A DNA stretch of 64,000 nucleotides from Limonium bicolor. Lineage: Eukaryota; Streptophyta; Magnoliopsida; Caryophyllales; Plumbaginaceae. The notes beneath the pieces are model-generated. The model was not told the origin of the DNA. It worked only from the letters and a program-made list of their open reading frames with translations, and searched no databases. The first letter of the stretch is position 1; each line of letters starts with the position of its first letter. Position numbers and translations under genes: made by a program. This document shows, in pieces, positions 50,150-61,764 of this stretch. Location: NCBI GenBank assembly GCA_023374045.1, contig CM041776.1, positions 283,835,999-283,899,998 on the forward strand, in the 5' to 3' direction.

Positions 50150-50785
50150 GTCTATTGCAGCGGTTCCTAGTAACAACCGCTGCAATAGGCTAAAAAAACT
50201 GGGAAAGTGAAATTTTTGAAAAAAATAAAAGGGAATTTTTTTTTTGAAAAAATCGACCTACCTATTGCAGCGGTTCCTAGCTAACAACCGCTGCAATAGG
50301 CTTAAAATAAAGCGGGATAGTGAAATTTTTTAAAATATAAGCGGGATTTTTTTTTTGAAAAAATCGACCTACCTATTGCAGCGATTCCTAGCTAACAACC
50401 GCTGCAATAGGCTTAAAAAAAGCGGGATAGTGAATTTTTTTTAAAAAATAAGCGGGATTTTTTTTAAAAAAACGACCTACGTACTGCAGCGGTTCCTAGT
50501 TAACAACCGCTGCAATAGGCTTTTAAAAACGCGAGATAGTGAACTTTTTAAAAGAATAAGCGGGATTTTTTTTGAAAAAATTGACCTACCTACTGCGGCG
50601 CCCCTATTGCAGCGGTTGTAAGAGGAACCACTGCAATAGGACGTTTTAAAATTTTCGCGTCACATACCGCAACGGTTGTTAGCTAGGAACCGCTGCAGTA
50701 GGTGACGCGAAAATTTTAAAACGTCCTATTGCAGCGGTTCCTCTTACAACCGCTGCAATAGGGGCGCTGCGGTAGGTCTGTTTTG
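50150..50785. repeat. Right palindromic subterminal array of CACTA-3
   Basis: Six or more hairpin units with arms CTATTGCAGCGGTT and AACCGCTGCAATAG around cctagctaac. Spacers contain 'gcgggatagtgaatttttt' and A/T runs. Confidence 0.85.
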
Positions 50786-51170
50786 TACTAGTGTCGTGTC
50801 TGTCTTTTCTTGCCATACAACATCCTTTTTATACCCTGCATTAGCCCCACCTTTGCGTTCTTTGTTGTAACAAAAATAGTTACATTGTGTGCACTTGTTA
50901 TTTGCTATTTCCCTTGTTTTTCATTTATTTTTCCTCTCCTGTTTCATGGGGGTCTCTCAATTCATCTCTTCATTATCGAGTGTTGGCCAGTGGGAGCGCC
51001 TTCAGCTTGTGTATGCCAGAATTCAGTGAAGGGGCCGGACAAGTTGGATATTGTACTCATACGATGCTTTATAACTTCTCACCGAGCAATAGTGGCTCAC
51101 ATCATTGAGGGGTTTCCCTCCAAAAAACTTATCACCTTTATTGCAACTTCATCTCTTCTTTAAGTTCATT

Positions 51171-52030
51171 CCTTATTTCATCCTTCATTTTGTTGATAAA
51201 CATGCATCAATTGCCATTTTCTCTTCATGTGGAGCTTCAGAAAGAGCATAGACAACACTAGAAGTAGATGCTATCATGGTCAAGTATGAGATTCCTGAAC
51301 CAGTACGCCTTACCTTTGAATGAGGGTTGTATCGATTCTGCATCAACGATGCTCACTATTGAAAGAAATCACAAGCTCAACAATTGTAGTATGCCTTCCA
51401 ACTGAAGTGTTATTGCGTGAAAGAGTTAGATTGGCTAGAAATTTACATGTGCAATGAATTGTTTGAACTTTTTCATTGATTGTGGTTTTAAACATGGGCA
51501 TGACTTTAGTATAGAGGTTGTTATTTATTTGTATGACAAAAGGGTGCTTATATAGGCAAAAGAGCTGTTGGACTCAAACTATCTGTTTGAGCACAGAAGT
51601 AAGCGTTACAACAACTTAAAAAAAATATAAGGATATTGTAAACTTTTTGAAAACAGTGGTTGTTAACTTTTTGGATAAACATGAACATTGTGAACTTAAA
51701 AGCAATTAAAAAATTATAAAAAAGTTGACTTAAAAAAAAAGACGTCATGGGTAAAATGATCATCCTCCAGGGCATGTTAACGACACAATTGACGCCTGTT
51801 ACCAACACAAGGGTATATTGTAAATTTTGAAACTTTTTCCTAGCATACGGAAAATAAGTTTCAAAATCGGGGTATATCACGAATGATGAAACTTTTGGAG
51901 AACATTTTGAAATTTTCTAAAAGTAAAATCTCTACTTTTAACTTTAAAAAAACTTGAAGGCTTCTTCTTATAAGCATTATGAGGTTCTTTTTATTGACAT
52001 GACATACATGTCATAACTTAATGGTATGAC
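51171..52030. other. Intergenic, nothing recognised
   Basis: AT-rich. A 110-codon minus frame (51548-51880) shows no recognisable motif. No terminal repeats seen. Confidence 0.45.
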
Positions 52031-52033
52031 TTA

Positions 52034-52861
52034 GGCTCCGTTCGTTGTGAGCGAGTGGGAGATTAATCTGTTTCAGGAAAAAAATTGAAACAGTTGGCAT
52101 ATTATTATTGGCTCTTCCACTGACCAAAGCTTACATGGTGGACCACAAGTGGTTAACCACACTCACCTTTATGGAAACGCAGCATTGCCTGCGTTTGGAA
52201 GTGATTAACGAACGCGGCCTTAGGAGTTATGATGTGGGTATTAGTATTGTCTCTAGTCCGTTCGGTCTCCATGAATTGAACATTAAGATTTCGTTCGTCT
52301 GCGACAATTCACGCAAAAGCCTGGGTTTTCTTTTATTAAGGTTACACGTGTCAATTTTTTTTAATTGAAATTTACTCTCAACTACAGGTGATTCTGGTCT
52401 TCTTATTCATTAACGCATTATTCTTAATGCAACATTTGCTGTGTTTGACACCAAAGTCTGAATGGAGCCTAAGCTGCTTTTGAAAAAAAAGGTCAGACCG
52501 GGTGTCAAACTTTTATTGGACAAAAATTCTTACTACAACACCCTTGTTAAACTATAATACTCTTACCATGGTGACCTTTATATATACTCAGGATTAATTG
52601 CGTTTGACGCTGCTTGGCGAACGGCCCAGACACTATTATCCTTTTGCAACTCACAAAAAGTACCATTTCTATTAGGCTGGATTCTTTCAACACATTAATC
52701 CATTCTTTAAGATTAATGTGACACATGTTAACTCCTTATAGGTTAAAGTGTTGACCAAATATACAAAAAACAAATATGTCAACCTCACATTGGTTAACCA
52801 CACTAAGCTTCATGATAAAACTTTCAAACCTAGCTTTATGGGAAAAACTCAGAACGGGCCC
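52034..52861. mobile_element. Possible Harbinger-like element
   Basis: Left end GGCTCCGTTCGTTGTGAG is preceded by TTA (52031-52033). The right end CTCAGAACGGGCCC is followed by TTA (52862-52864). Ends are imperfect inverted repeats (GG(G/C)(C/T)CCGTTC). Further copies of ccgttcg and cgaacggcc inside (52255, 52618) may be a second, nested element. No coding region. Confidence 0.4.
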
Positions 52862-52864
52862 TTA

Positions 52865-54195
52865 ACCAAATCTGCTCAAAGTTTAACAAAATTCTAACTT
52901 AGGGGTTGTTTGATAGCGGCGTGCAAACACAACTAATACCTGCTTTTTCTTTAATCTATCCCTAATTAACTTATTGTAACTTGACACATACGTATTGGAT
53001 TAGATTTTAGCTAATAATGAAATGACGACAGACAAAAAGTAAAAAAAAAAAAGATTAGTTACGAGTCACTTTCATCTGTACACCTCTGCTGTTCAAATCC
53101 CCTCCAAAGTTTCTTCCTTTATAGCTCTTTACTTTTTTATTGACGAGAGGATAGAGCTTGGTTTCCAAGCTTTATCATTAATGTTACTGTGGTTAACTAA
53201 TAAGGGGCTGCCAACTACACATTTGTGGGACCTTCCAATACTAGTGTTCCAATAGAAAATCAACACCTGTCACATTAATCTACTCAAAAAGCAAATCGTG
53301 ATGAGCGAACACTGCCTAAGATGCTTTTTTGATATACATCTTTTTAGATCTATCAAAATTTCTACCTAATTCGTTTTGTCCGAATCCAAAATATGAAAAT
53401 GTTTAAATATATTAAATCCAAAATTCAATTGATCCGAACCTAAAACTAACCCAAACCCGAATGATCCGAAATACTAGTGATTCGAAACTAAATTGACCCA
53501 AAATAATAGTCAATAAAAATTGACTAAAGTCAAAAAACATAAACTGACCTAAAATTGTCTCAAACCCGGATAACATAATAAATTTGACAAAAGAACTTAA
53601 TTTAGCCTAATTATGCCAGAATGAAAATCAAAATAGGCATGCAATATATTCTAATAGAAATTAGATACATATTTATTTATCTTTTTTAAAAAATATTAAT
53701 TAAAACTTGAAATAACCGAACCCGATTCTATCTAAAACTATTACAATCTGAACTCGAAATAACCTAAAAATTTTAACGACCCGAACAGATCATGACCCAA
53801 ACAGATATGATTCAAAATCCGAACTAATAACCTATTTGATAGGTCCACATCTTCTGTATGTTCACATTCATATTAGAGTTTCACATTCTTCTTTTTTTCT
53901 TCGAAGTGAGGCCCCATTTTTTTGTCAGCTGAAACATATAGATGATGTCAGTTGTCAGCTGAAATTAGAAAAAAGTAAAGAGAAAAAATAATTAATATGA
54001 CAATTGATGTATGTGACACTCAAAGAGAAAAAACTAAATCATCAAATAAACTCCTTTGATAATGTGACAAAAGAAATTTGAATTTGAGAGCTTTGTCTTA
54101 TTTACTTCAAATTTATTCAATCAAGTTTTCATTCTCGCTATTTTTATTCATGTAATTCATTGCACTACGTTAGCTACACTATCACACCTATAGTT
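52865..54195. other. Intergenic, nothing recognised
   Basis: AT-rich sequence with motifs such as 'acccgaa/ccaaa' (53390-53830) that look like a decayed repeat. No gene identified. Confidence 0.4.
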
Positions 54196-54197
54196 AC

Positions 54198-54370
54198 GAG
54201 TCGTTTGGTATTAGGGAGTAGCATTACAATTCTTAGAATTTCAGCTATTCCCATGTTTGGTACGGAGAAAACCAATTCCAGGAATTTACCTTATTTCAAT
54301 TTACTGGTAACTCACTGGGAATAGTATTCTCTGCTGAAACGCTGGGAATTGCTATTCCAAACGAGTGACC
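54198..54370. mobile_element. Small MITE-like element
   Basis: Ends GAGTCGTTTGGTATTAGGGAG and the complement of its relative (GGAATTGCTATTCCAAACGAGTG) form an imperfect inverted repeat around CGTTTGG(A/T)AT. About 170 bp, non-coding. No clear target duplication. Confidence 0.4.
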
Positions 54371-54574
54371 AGATTATCTAAATACTTTGTAAAATTAAAA
54401 TATATGTAGACATTCAATTATAGTCGTTATTTCATTTTTATTAATATTTTAGTTACATTAATTTATAATATATATACATATTAATTTATATATAATTTTT
54501 TTATATCTAAAAAATATAGAAATAAACCAATATTTACTACGTCAATTTATAATAATGAAGTATATTCCTTTTTT

Positions 54575-55065
54575 GGAATTGTATGCACTTTTTAGTTTTT
54601 ACCGGTGCAATTGCAAAATCTGCACAATTTCCCCTTCATGTATGGTTACCTGATGCTATGGAGAGGCCCACTCCTATTTCGGCTCTTATACATGCTGCTA
54701 CTATGGTTGCAGCGGGGATTTTTCTTGTCGCTCGTCTTTTTCTTCCTTTGATAGTAATCCCTTCCATAATGCAGTTTATAGCTTTAATCGGTATAATAAC
54801 AGTACTATTCCTTAGATCTTGCTCAAACAGATATTAAAAGAGGTTTAGCTTATTCTACAATGTCTCAATTGGGTTATATGATGTTAGCTCTAGGTATGGG
54901 TTCTTATCGAGCTGCTTTGTTTCATTTGATTACTCATGCTTATTCAAAAGCATTATTGTTTTTAGGATCAGGCTCCGTTATTCATTCGATGGAAACTATT
55001 GTTAGCTATTCTCCATATAAAAGTCAAAATATGGTTTTTATGGGCGGATAAGAAACATGTACCTA
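54575..55065 (+). pseudogene. ndhF: Plastid ndhF fragment
   Basis: Two open stretches encode [40 protein letters not shown], then after a frameshift near 54825 [20 protein letters not shown] and [20 protein letters not shown]. This is the conserved core of NdhF, the proton-pumping-type subunit of the thylakoid NDH complex (the Lys in AKSAQ and the HAATM helix included). A deletion of a few codons disrupts it, and both termini are missing, so it is a transferred fragment. Confidence 0.93.
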
Positions 55066-55130
55066 TCATATATTCCATACATCACACTAGATAGATATTA
55101 TATTCATGGAATACGAATCACTTGCAAGAT

Positions 55131-55185
55131 GCCTTGGTGGTGAATTGGTAGACACGCGAGACTCAAAATCTCGTGCTTAAAGAAA
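55131..55185 (+). pseudogene. trnL-CAA: trnL-CAA 5' portion (plastid origin)
   Basis: Begins GCCTTGGTGGTGAATTGG with the anticodon arm GCGAGACTCAAAATCTCGT (anticodon CAA within ACTCAAAAT). The variable loop and T arm are replaced by unrelated G-rich sequence, so the tRNA is truncated and not functional. Confidence 0.85.
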
Positions 55186-55396
55186 TGAGGGGGGAGTCTG
55201 CTTTGAAATCGTCCGCCCTGACCCCCCCCCCCGAGTATATGCTTCAAAGGTATTTTATTTCGTTATTCAGTCCAACCAAGGATTCGTTATTGGAGCATAT
55301 AACAACTTTCATCGAACATGCGTATTTTTCATTTTCCAGTGGATTTACATCTTTCATTAATGGAATTTTTTTTGTGTAGTGAGTAATAGGCTCTAG

Positions 55397-55500
55397 TTGT
55401 TCGCTGTTCAAGAATTCTTGTTTAGGCAGTTCGTACCACCCATACATAGTGTTTTGATCTAAGATTTTAATTCTTCCATGTTTCAGCAGTAGCATATTGT
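55397..55500 (-). pseudogene. ycf15: ycf15 fragment (plastid origin)
   Basis: The minus frame reads [20 protein letters not shown] followed by [13 protein letters not shown], matching the middle of the plastid reading frame ycf15. After NSEQ the sequence is unrelated. ycf15 lies next to ycf2 and trnL-CAA in plastomes, and the same order is seen here. Confidence 0.85.
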
Positions 55501-55850
55501 TCCATGGAGCTCAAGACCACTTTCAGGTCATCCGGGGAAAGCCATCTTTTTCTCCACAATGGCTTTCTCATTTGATCCACTAGCCTTTCATTAGATAGGA
55601 ACAGATTTGTTAAATACTATAACTCTCATATTGAATATTAGAACGAAAAGATTCCTTATCTAATAAGAAACTAACGGTTCTAGCCCATCTACGTCTCTGG
55701 AAATTAATCAAAATTTTCAAGTACTTTCTTTTCTTTTGCATGAGAAACCACCCGCATTTAAATAGAGTCCTCATTTTGGCAGTCGCCAAAAGCCCATCGG
55801 ATATCTCTTTCTTTGACTTCGACGCTACTTTTATTACTATATATATATTC
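55500..55850 (-). pseudogene. ycf2: ycf2 3' end, divergent (plastid origin)
   Basis: The minus strand encodes [54 protein letters not shown], then in other frames [17 protein letters not shown]. Position by position it parallels the Ycf2 C-terminus (GLLTSQ.., HFELLI.RQRWLRT, SFRSNT.SESY, LLRKRWLFPDE) but with many replacements and at least one stop. Either the source plastome evolves fast or the copy has drifted. Confidence 0.8.
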
Positions 55851-56100
55851 CTTTTTTGGTTCTTCTTCCAAGTGCAGGAAATCCCCATTTTGCTGTTGGG
55901 CTTTTTCTACCAATTGGGGCCCTTCCTTCACCACCCCCATAGGGATGATCTACAGGGTTCATAACAACTCCTCTTACTACAGGACGTTTACCCAGCCAAC
56001 GCTTAGACCCAGCTCTACCCAATCTTTTATGTTTCATTCCAATATTCCCCACTTGTCCAAATGTTGCTGAGCAGTTTTGGGATATCAAATGTACCTTCTT
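55848..56100 (-). pseudogene. rpl2: rpl2 3' exon fragment (plastid origin)
   Basis: Minus frame: [69 protein letters not shown]. This is the C-terminal part of plastid ribosomal protein L2, including the conserved NPVDHP(H)GGGEG segment near the peptidyl transferase centre (His replaced by Tyr here). The frame is open but joins ycf2 sequence at about 55850 on the same strand, unlike usual plastomes where ycf2 runs opposite. Confidence 0.88.
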
Positions 56101-56105
56101 TTTTT

Positions 56106-56802
56106 TACGGTGATTACGAGTTCGGAAATAAGGCTTTCAACCAATTCTGATTGAAGTCTCTCTCTTTCCATTACTGAGAGAAAGAGTGATCTCGTCTTGC
56201 TTGCTGGGAGAGAGGAAGCTTCCAGACCACCTTTTGAAGCTAGATAGCGAGCGATCACTTAACAATGAACACTAACTGAAAGCGGCCGAGAATGAGTACC
56301 TATCCCTTACGGGAATCGAACCCGTGTCTTCGACATGAAAAGACGATGTCCTAACCACTGGACGAAAGGGACCAAAAAGCCATTCTTCGCTACGCCCCTC
56401 AGCTCCGAAAATAGAAGTGGTTCGTTTTGTTTCTATACGCAATTCAAAATTTCGTTTGTCTTCATGTTGGCGATTTCTGATGTGAATTCGGCCTCACGTA
56501 GCTCGCCTTCCTACGGGTTCCCTTACCGACCTAGTGACACACCAACCACGCCCCTTCCCTTTCTCCGATCATAAAGCCTTCTGATCTCTTTCTTTTTCTT
56601 TCATCTTCCATGAATAAGTAAGGCCCCGTTCTTTCGTCTTCAAAAAGAAAACGCGGGTTAGGGGCCCGCCCTCGTGGGCACGTTTGAAGTGTGTTGGCCT
56701 ATGCTACAGTAAGAAAGAAAGTACGTTAAGGTTACGAAGTCACTTAGTCGAACTATAAAGAAAAGGAGGCTAAGGCTGACCTTACTTTTGTTGGTCAGCT
56801 GG
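56106..56802. other. Probable mitochondrial-origin DNA around trnE
   Basis: Sequence of higher GC with runs such as cgggttaggggcccgccctcg, unlike the surrounding AT-rich nuclear DNA. Apart from the tRNA no gene is recognised. The same kind of sequence resumes beyond copia-2 at 62020-62250. Confidence 0.55.
56301..56372 (-). tRNA. trnE-UUC: tRNA-Glu (UUC), mitochondrial type
   Basis: The minus strand starts GTCCCTTTCGTCCAGTGG and ends CGGGTTCGATTCCCGTAAGGGATA. The anticodon loop is TTTTCAT with anticodon TTC; acceptor ends pair GTCCCTT with AAGGGAT. The sequence is that of plant mitochondrial trnE rather than the plastid one. Lying in nuclear transposon-rich DNA it is probably silent. Confidence 0.88.
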
Positions 56803-57050
56803 TATTAGGATATGTACTTAGGTTATTTCTATGTACGTTTCTAATATGTATGCAGATCTTATCTGTATGTAATATTTCTACTAGGACCGGCTACTTAGTA
56901 TAGCATATATATATACGGTCCACTAGTAAACAGAATAGATTCATTGAGTCTTCTTCATAAACTGACTCATTCTCTTTGTATACACTATTGAGATGAATTC
57001 CAGAATCAAGAAATAAAACGTAGCAGGTTTCTTTTGTCTAAAACCTGACA
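56803..57050 (+). repeat. copia-2 5' LTR
   Basis: 248 bp, from TATTAGGATATGTAC to AAAACCTGACA. An AT-rich box (gcatatatatata, about 56900) lies where a TATA promoter would be. Confidence 0.93.
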
Positions 57051-57062
57051 TGGTATCAGAGC
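57051..57062 (+). other. copia-2 primer-binding site
   Basis: TGGTATCAGAGC directly after the 5' LTR, complementary to initiator tRNA-Met. Confidence 0.95.
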
Positions 57063-57085
57063 ACTACCATTGTTTTTAGCCAAAA

Positions 57086-58150
57086 ATGACAGAAAAGGGA
57101 GGAGAGATAATCACTGAGAAATCCGGTGTTGAGAAGAACCCATGGACGACCATAGATCGGAACGAGCCGCTGTACATTCACTCCACAGAGCAACCGGGAC
57201 AACCGCTGGCTCCTAAGTTCTCAGGCGATGGTTTCTTAAGTTGGAAATGGACCATGCGAACAGCCCTACATGCGAAAAACAAATTGGGGTTTGTTGATGG
57301 AAGTGTCGCCCGACCGAAAGATGAAGAGACGTATCGCTTGGCACTGTGGAAGCGGGCGAATTCGTTGGTGGTGTCATGGATTGTTTCGTCTCTGGCACCA
57401 AATATTGCGCGCTCCGTCATGTATGTAGATGATCCCAAACAAATTTGGGAGTGGCTTTGCAAAAGGTTCGAGAAGAAGAACCTTGCGACTTTGCATAACA
57501 TAAAAATCAAAATCGTAAGCCTCAAGCAGGGTCAAGATTCCGTCACTGAGTATTTCATGAGATCAAGAGAAATTTGGGCTGATTACGATCTAGCTAAACC
57601 CATTGACGCCTGTGACTACTGCGGCGCCTGCAAGAGGAAGGAGAATCAAAGAAAGGCAAGAGGTGAAGAAGAAATTATACATTTCTTGATGGGGTTGAAC
57701 TCTTCCTACGTTCATTTGAGAGGACAAATTCTGGCGATGAGCGAGATACCTACCTTGGAGGAAATCTTTTCTATCATCGTACAAGAAGAGCACAAAGAGA
57801 AGGAGAAATCGAGACCAAGGAACAATCAGAACAATCGATTTCTTTGTTCAGCAAAGGAGGAAGCAATCTTAGCTTCAACAAATCGAAGACTGGGACGAGT
57901 TCGACAAACCCTAAAAACTTCAACAGAAAGCCGATGAACAAGAATAGCGCAGGTGCAAGGAAGGATGCACCGAAATGCACAAACTGTAACAAATTAGGCC
58001 ACACACACAATGATTGTGGTGGCTCATTGGGTTTCCAGAAGGTGAAAGCAAGAAGACAGGAGAAGCTAGGGTTGGATCCGTCCTTGCCTATTCACAAGAG
58101 TCCAAACCTTCACCAGAACCCAACACTAATAACATTCAATCACCGATGAG
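57086..58150 (+). pseudogene. copia-2 gag
   Basis: A 283-codon frame with the copia gag pattern: LAPKFSGDGFLSWKWTMRTA, LWKRANSLVVSWIVSSLAPN, KQIWEWLCKRFEKKNLATLH, LKQGQDSVTEYFMRSREIW, IHFLMGLNSSYVHLRGQIL. A shift near 57850 leads to the zinc knuckle CTNCNKLGHTHNDC (about 57977). Gag packages the element RNA. Confidence 0.93.
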
Positions 58151-59740
58151 AGGATTTAGTCTGGAGCAGCTTCAAGATCTGGTTACTTATCTTCAACAGA
58201 CTAAAGAAGCAACCGGATCTGCAAGGCAAGCTAATTTCGGGAATTTTTCAGGTAAAACTGAAACTCTGATTAACTCCTTACCATGCTTATTTTCGAACAA
58301 ACACAGCATGCTAAATGAATTACAGAACCTGTGGATTCTAGATTCTGGTGCCAGTGAACATATATGTGGGAATAGATCTTTGTTATCTGATTGCACCTTT
58401 TCCAATTCTGGAAAGGAAATTACTTTGCCTGATGGTAATACAAGGAAAATCGACTGTTCTGATAAGTTATATGTCAATGGCATTGAATGTTTATCAAATG
58501 TAATGCATGTTCCCAGTTTTCTGTTTAATCTTGTTTAAGTTAGTAGACTGATTGAAAACTTGAAAACATCTGTTGTGTTTGGTGGGGATTTCTGTGCTTT
58601 GCAGGATTTTGAGAACAACATTTTCCAGAAAATTGGGAAACAAGTGTGTGGTTTATACTTTGTGGATATGGATAAGCTGAGAAACTATGCTATAGATAGT
58701 AGAAACAAAATGTATGGTTGTGTTAGTTCATGTAACAGAAGGGCTAGTGTGAATAATGAAGATGATTTTCTTTGTGGCATAATAGACTTGGACACATCCC
58801 ATTGAAAAAAATAAGAGAGATGATAAATGTTAAAATTCCAGAAAACCTAACACACACTTCTTCCTTGCACCATATGCCACAAGGCAAAAGGGAAACACCT
58901 AAAGTTTTCCACATCAGAAAGTAAAACTCTTGAACCTTTCGAATTAATCCATGTTGATGTGTGCGGGCCCATGAAAACTGAAACACCAGATGGAAATAGA
59001 TACTTTCTCACAATAGTGGATGATTTTTCTAGGGGCACTTGGGTTACTCTTCGTAAGTACAAATCTGAAGCTATGGGAAGCATTAAAACTTTCATAAACA
59101 TGGTTGAAACCCAGATGAATAAACTTATAAAAATACTTAGAAGTGATAACACTAGGGAGCTAGGAAAATCACAAGAAGGGATAAATTTCTTCTCTGAAAA
59201 AGGCATTACACATCAAACCAGCTGCCCTCACACACCTCAGCAAAACGGTGTTGTGGAGAGGAAGCAGGGCCATTTGATGGAAATAGCTAGAGCATTGTTG
59301 TTTCAGTCAGGTTTGGGAGATAACTATTGGGGCCACTGTGTTGAACAAGCAGCTTTTCTTGTCAATTGAACACCTTCCAAAGCCATCCAGAACTTAACCC
59401 CATTCGAAAAACTTTACAACACCAAACCTGATTACAATGAAATTAAAACCTTTGGATGTCTTTGCTATGCAACAAACCTAGACCCGCATAGAGGTAAACT
59501 TGAACCTAGGTCAACCATATGCATCTACATTGGAACTTGCAAAAACACCAAAGGATATAAAATCCTAGTTCCATGCCAAAGAAAAATCAAAGTTACCCGT
59601 GATCTAGTCTTCTTTGAAAACATCTTCCCTTTCAGAAACTTAGAGTGGAAAAATCTTCTGTGTGAGGACTTACAAAATACTGATGTGTTTCTTCCTCCCT
59701 CTCTTCTCACCTACAACAGTGAGGACGACACTTGTACGTC
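58150..59740 (+). pseudogene. copia-2 protease and integrase, broken
   Basis: The protease active site reads ILDSGASEH (about 58335) with a stop at 58536. Integrase pieces follow: CTICHKAKG (about 58865), IHVDVCGPMKTETPDG (about 58950), RSDNTRELGKSQEG, GVVERKQGHLMEIARALL, and a stop exactly in the N-x-TP motif (59367). The upstream His pair of the zinc module is damaged (DTSH then stop). Three catalytic acids remain. Confidence 0.92.
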
Positions 59741-61511
59741 TCAGCTTTCTGAGGTAAGAGAAGAGTCTCACCCTCACAATAACCTTGCAGAGGAACAACA
59801 TAGTATTCCAAATCCCACAGAACCAGAACCTGTCCCAACAGAAAACACCCCACTGAGAAAATCTACACGCACACATAGACCTCCAGCCAAATATAATGAC
59901 TACATCTGCTCCATGACCACAGATCAACCAGACATGTTTTCCACCATTATAAATGACAGACTTCAAAAACAAAACTCCAACTTCCATGACCAAACACCTA
60001 TCACCACCTTAACTGACCACATCCCTGCTAGAACCATCCTCTCTTGCAGTCTGCCCTTAAACACAAATAGACTTATTCAAAACCTCCACAATCTCCATGA
60101 GCCTACAAATTACAAAACAGCCAACAAGGACCCAAACTGGGTAAAAGCTATGGCAGAGGAGTTCAAAGCTCTTAGGGAAAACGAAACATGGTCCATTGTG
60201 GACCTCCCAAAAGGAAAATGACCTATAAGCTGCAAGTGGGTCTATAAATTGAAATTTAGGGAAGATGGGAGCCTTGAGAGACATAAAGCAAGATTAGTTA
60301 TTAGGGGTTTTACCCAAAAACATGGCTTAGACTATGAAGAGACCTTTTCTCCAGTCATTAAGCTAACCACAGTTAGGGCCCTAATTATCATAGCAATTAA
60401 AAAAGGATGGATTCTAGATCAACTAGACGTTAATAACGCATTTCTCCATGGAGACTTGCATGAAGACGTTTATATGAACATACCCGAGGGTTTGCAAGTT
60501 GCTGGTGATAATAAGGTGTGCAAACTGCACAAATCACTCTATAGCCTAAAACAAGCTTCACGCAATGGCATGAAAAAATGGCTAATTTTCTTAAAAATCT
60601 AGGCTTTATACATTCTCAAATGATCATTCTCTTTTCATCAAAAACCAGAAAAACACCATCACTCTCTTAGGAGTTTATGTTGACGACATCCTGTGGTGGG
60701 GAATGATGTGAAACAAGTCAAATTCCTAAAAAGACAGCTCGACAAAGAATTCAAATTAAAGGATTTAGGGAGATTAAACTATTTTCTAGGAATGGAATTC
60801 TTAGAAACAAATGATGGAATGATAATGTCATAACAACGATATGTCAACCAAATCTTGGATGAATTCAACATGCACATCACAAAAGCTTCAGTTTCTCCTC
60901 TCCCTGTTAACATAAAGCTCCATACAAACTCTGGTTCTAAGTTAGAAAATCCCACAATGTACCGATGCCTTGTAGGAAAATTAATTTTTTTAACCAACTC
61001 AAGACCTGATATAGCCTTTGCTGTTCAGTTTCTAAGTCAATTCTTGCAAACACCAACCACTGAACACCTTAAAGCTACTTATCACACCTTGTCTTACATT
61101 AAAGGAACCTCAGACTTCGGATTATACTTTAATAATAGACCAGAATATGAACTCGAAGCTTATTGTGATTCGGACTGGGCCTCTTGCCCGATTACCAAAA
61201 AATCTGTTTCTGGATATTACATACTTCTAGAAGGTTCTCCTCTAAGTTGGAAATCCAAGAAACAAACAACCATCTCCCTTTCCTCTACTGAAGCAGAATA
61301 TAAAGCCATGCGACATGTTACAGGAGAACTTAGCTGGCTTAGTAGACTCCTAAATGACATGGGAGTCACAAACATAACAAAAATTCCTCTAAAATGTGAT
61401 AACCTAGCTGCCATTCACATCGCTAGAAACCCGGTTTCTCATGAACGCACTAAACACATAGAAATAGACTGTCATTTTGTGCATGAAAAGTTGCAGGCAG
61501 GTTTGATATAG
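59741..61511 (+). pseudogene. copia-2 reverse transcriptase and RNase H, broken
   Basis: RT motifs: [80 protein letters not shown] (about 60675), LGRLNYFLGMEF. RNase H motifs: CDSDWASCPITKKSVSGYY, SSTEAEYKAMRHVTGELSWL, LKCDNLAAIHIARNP, ERTKHIEIDCHFVHE. Stops or shifts at about 60220, 60560, 60700, 60832 and 61508. Confidence 0.93.
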
Positions 61512-61750
61512 GTACATTATGTCCCCAACTCATCAACTAGCAGATCTGATGACGAAGCCGCTCACAGGTAAGAGCTATTACAACTCTTTTTCAGATCTGG
61601 GTTTACAGGAGGCGCATGAAAATGGATGAATTCACAGACAAACAAAGAATAACTTCTTTCTGCTCAGCAACATCAGCACTGGATCGACCTCACAACAACA
61701 CAAAGAGCGCATTCTTTTCTGAACAGCAAGATCAAAGACTGCACTCTTTG

Positions 61751-61764
61751 AGGGGGGGGGGGGG
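61751..61764 (+). other. copia-2 polypurine tract
   Basis: AGGGGGGGGGGGGG immediately before the 3' LTR. Confidence 0.9.

Larger units (their letters stand above)
49252..50793. mobile_element. CACTA-type element 3, hairpin-rich, non-autonomous
   Basis: TIRs CACTAGTACAAAATAGACC (49252) and GGTCTGTTTTGTACTAGTG (50793). Flanking triplets are ttg and tcg, one mismatch from a 3-bp duplication. Subterminal hairpins have arms CCTATTGCAGCGGTT and AACCGCTGCAATAGG around cctagctaac. The middle holds repeats of 'gttgcaaaattaccgtgag' and 'gcgcagagcat'. No transposase. Closely related to CACTA-2 but with a different arm motif. Confidence 0.85.
49131..51170 (-). pseudogene. Decayed MULE-like transposase 3' end, split by CACTA-3
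   Basis: On minus, 51160-50950 encodes NDVSHYCSVRSYKASYEYNI followed by QLVRPL. This resembles the conserved 'H.CY...YK..Y...I.P' zinc-finger tail of plant MuDR-type transposases. At about 50880-50794 it continues as ERKGGANAGYKKDVVWQEKT. After the CACTA-type element it resumes (49251-49131) as NAGDTGESSQDVGPFASLAT ... RKRSRTRSEKGGSNSGVGS and a stop. Stops and shifts occur upstream. The assignment rests on one motif, so it is tentative. Confidence 0.45.
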
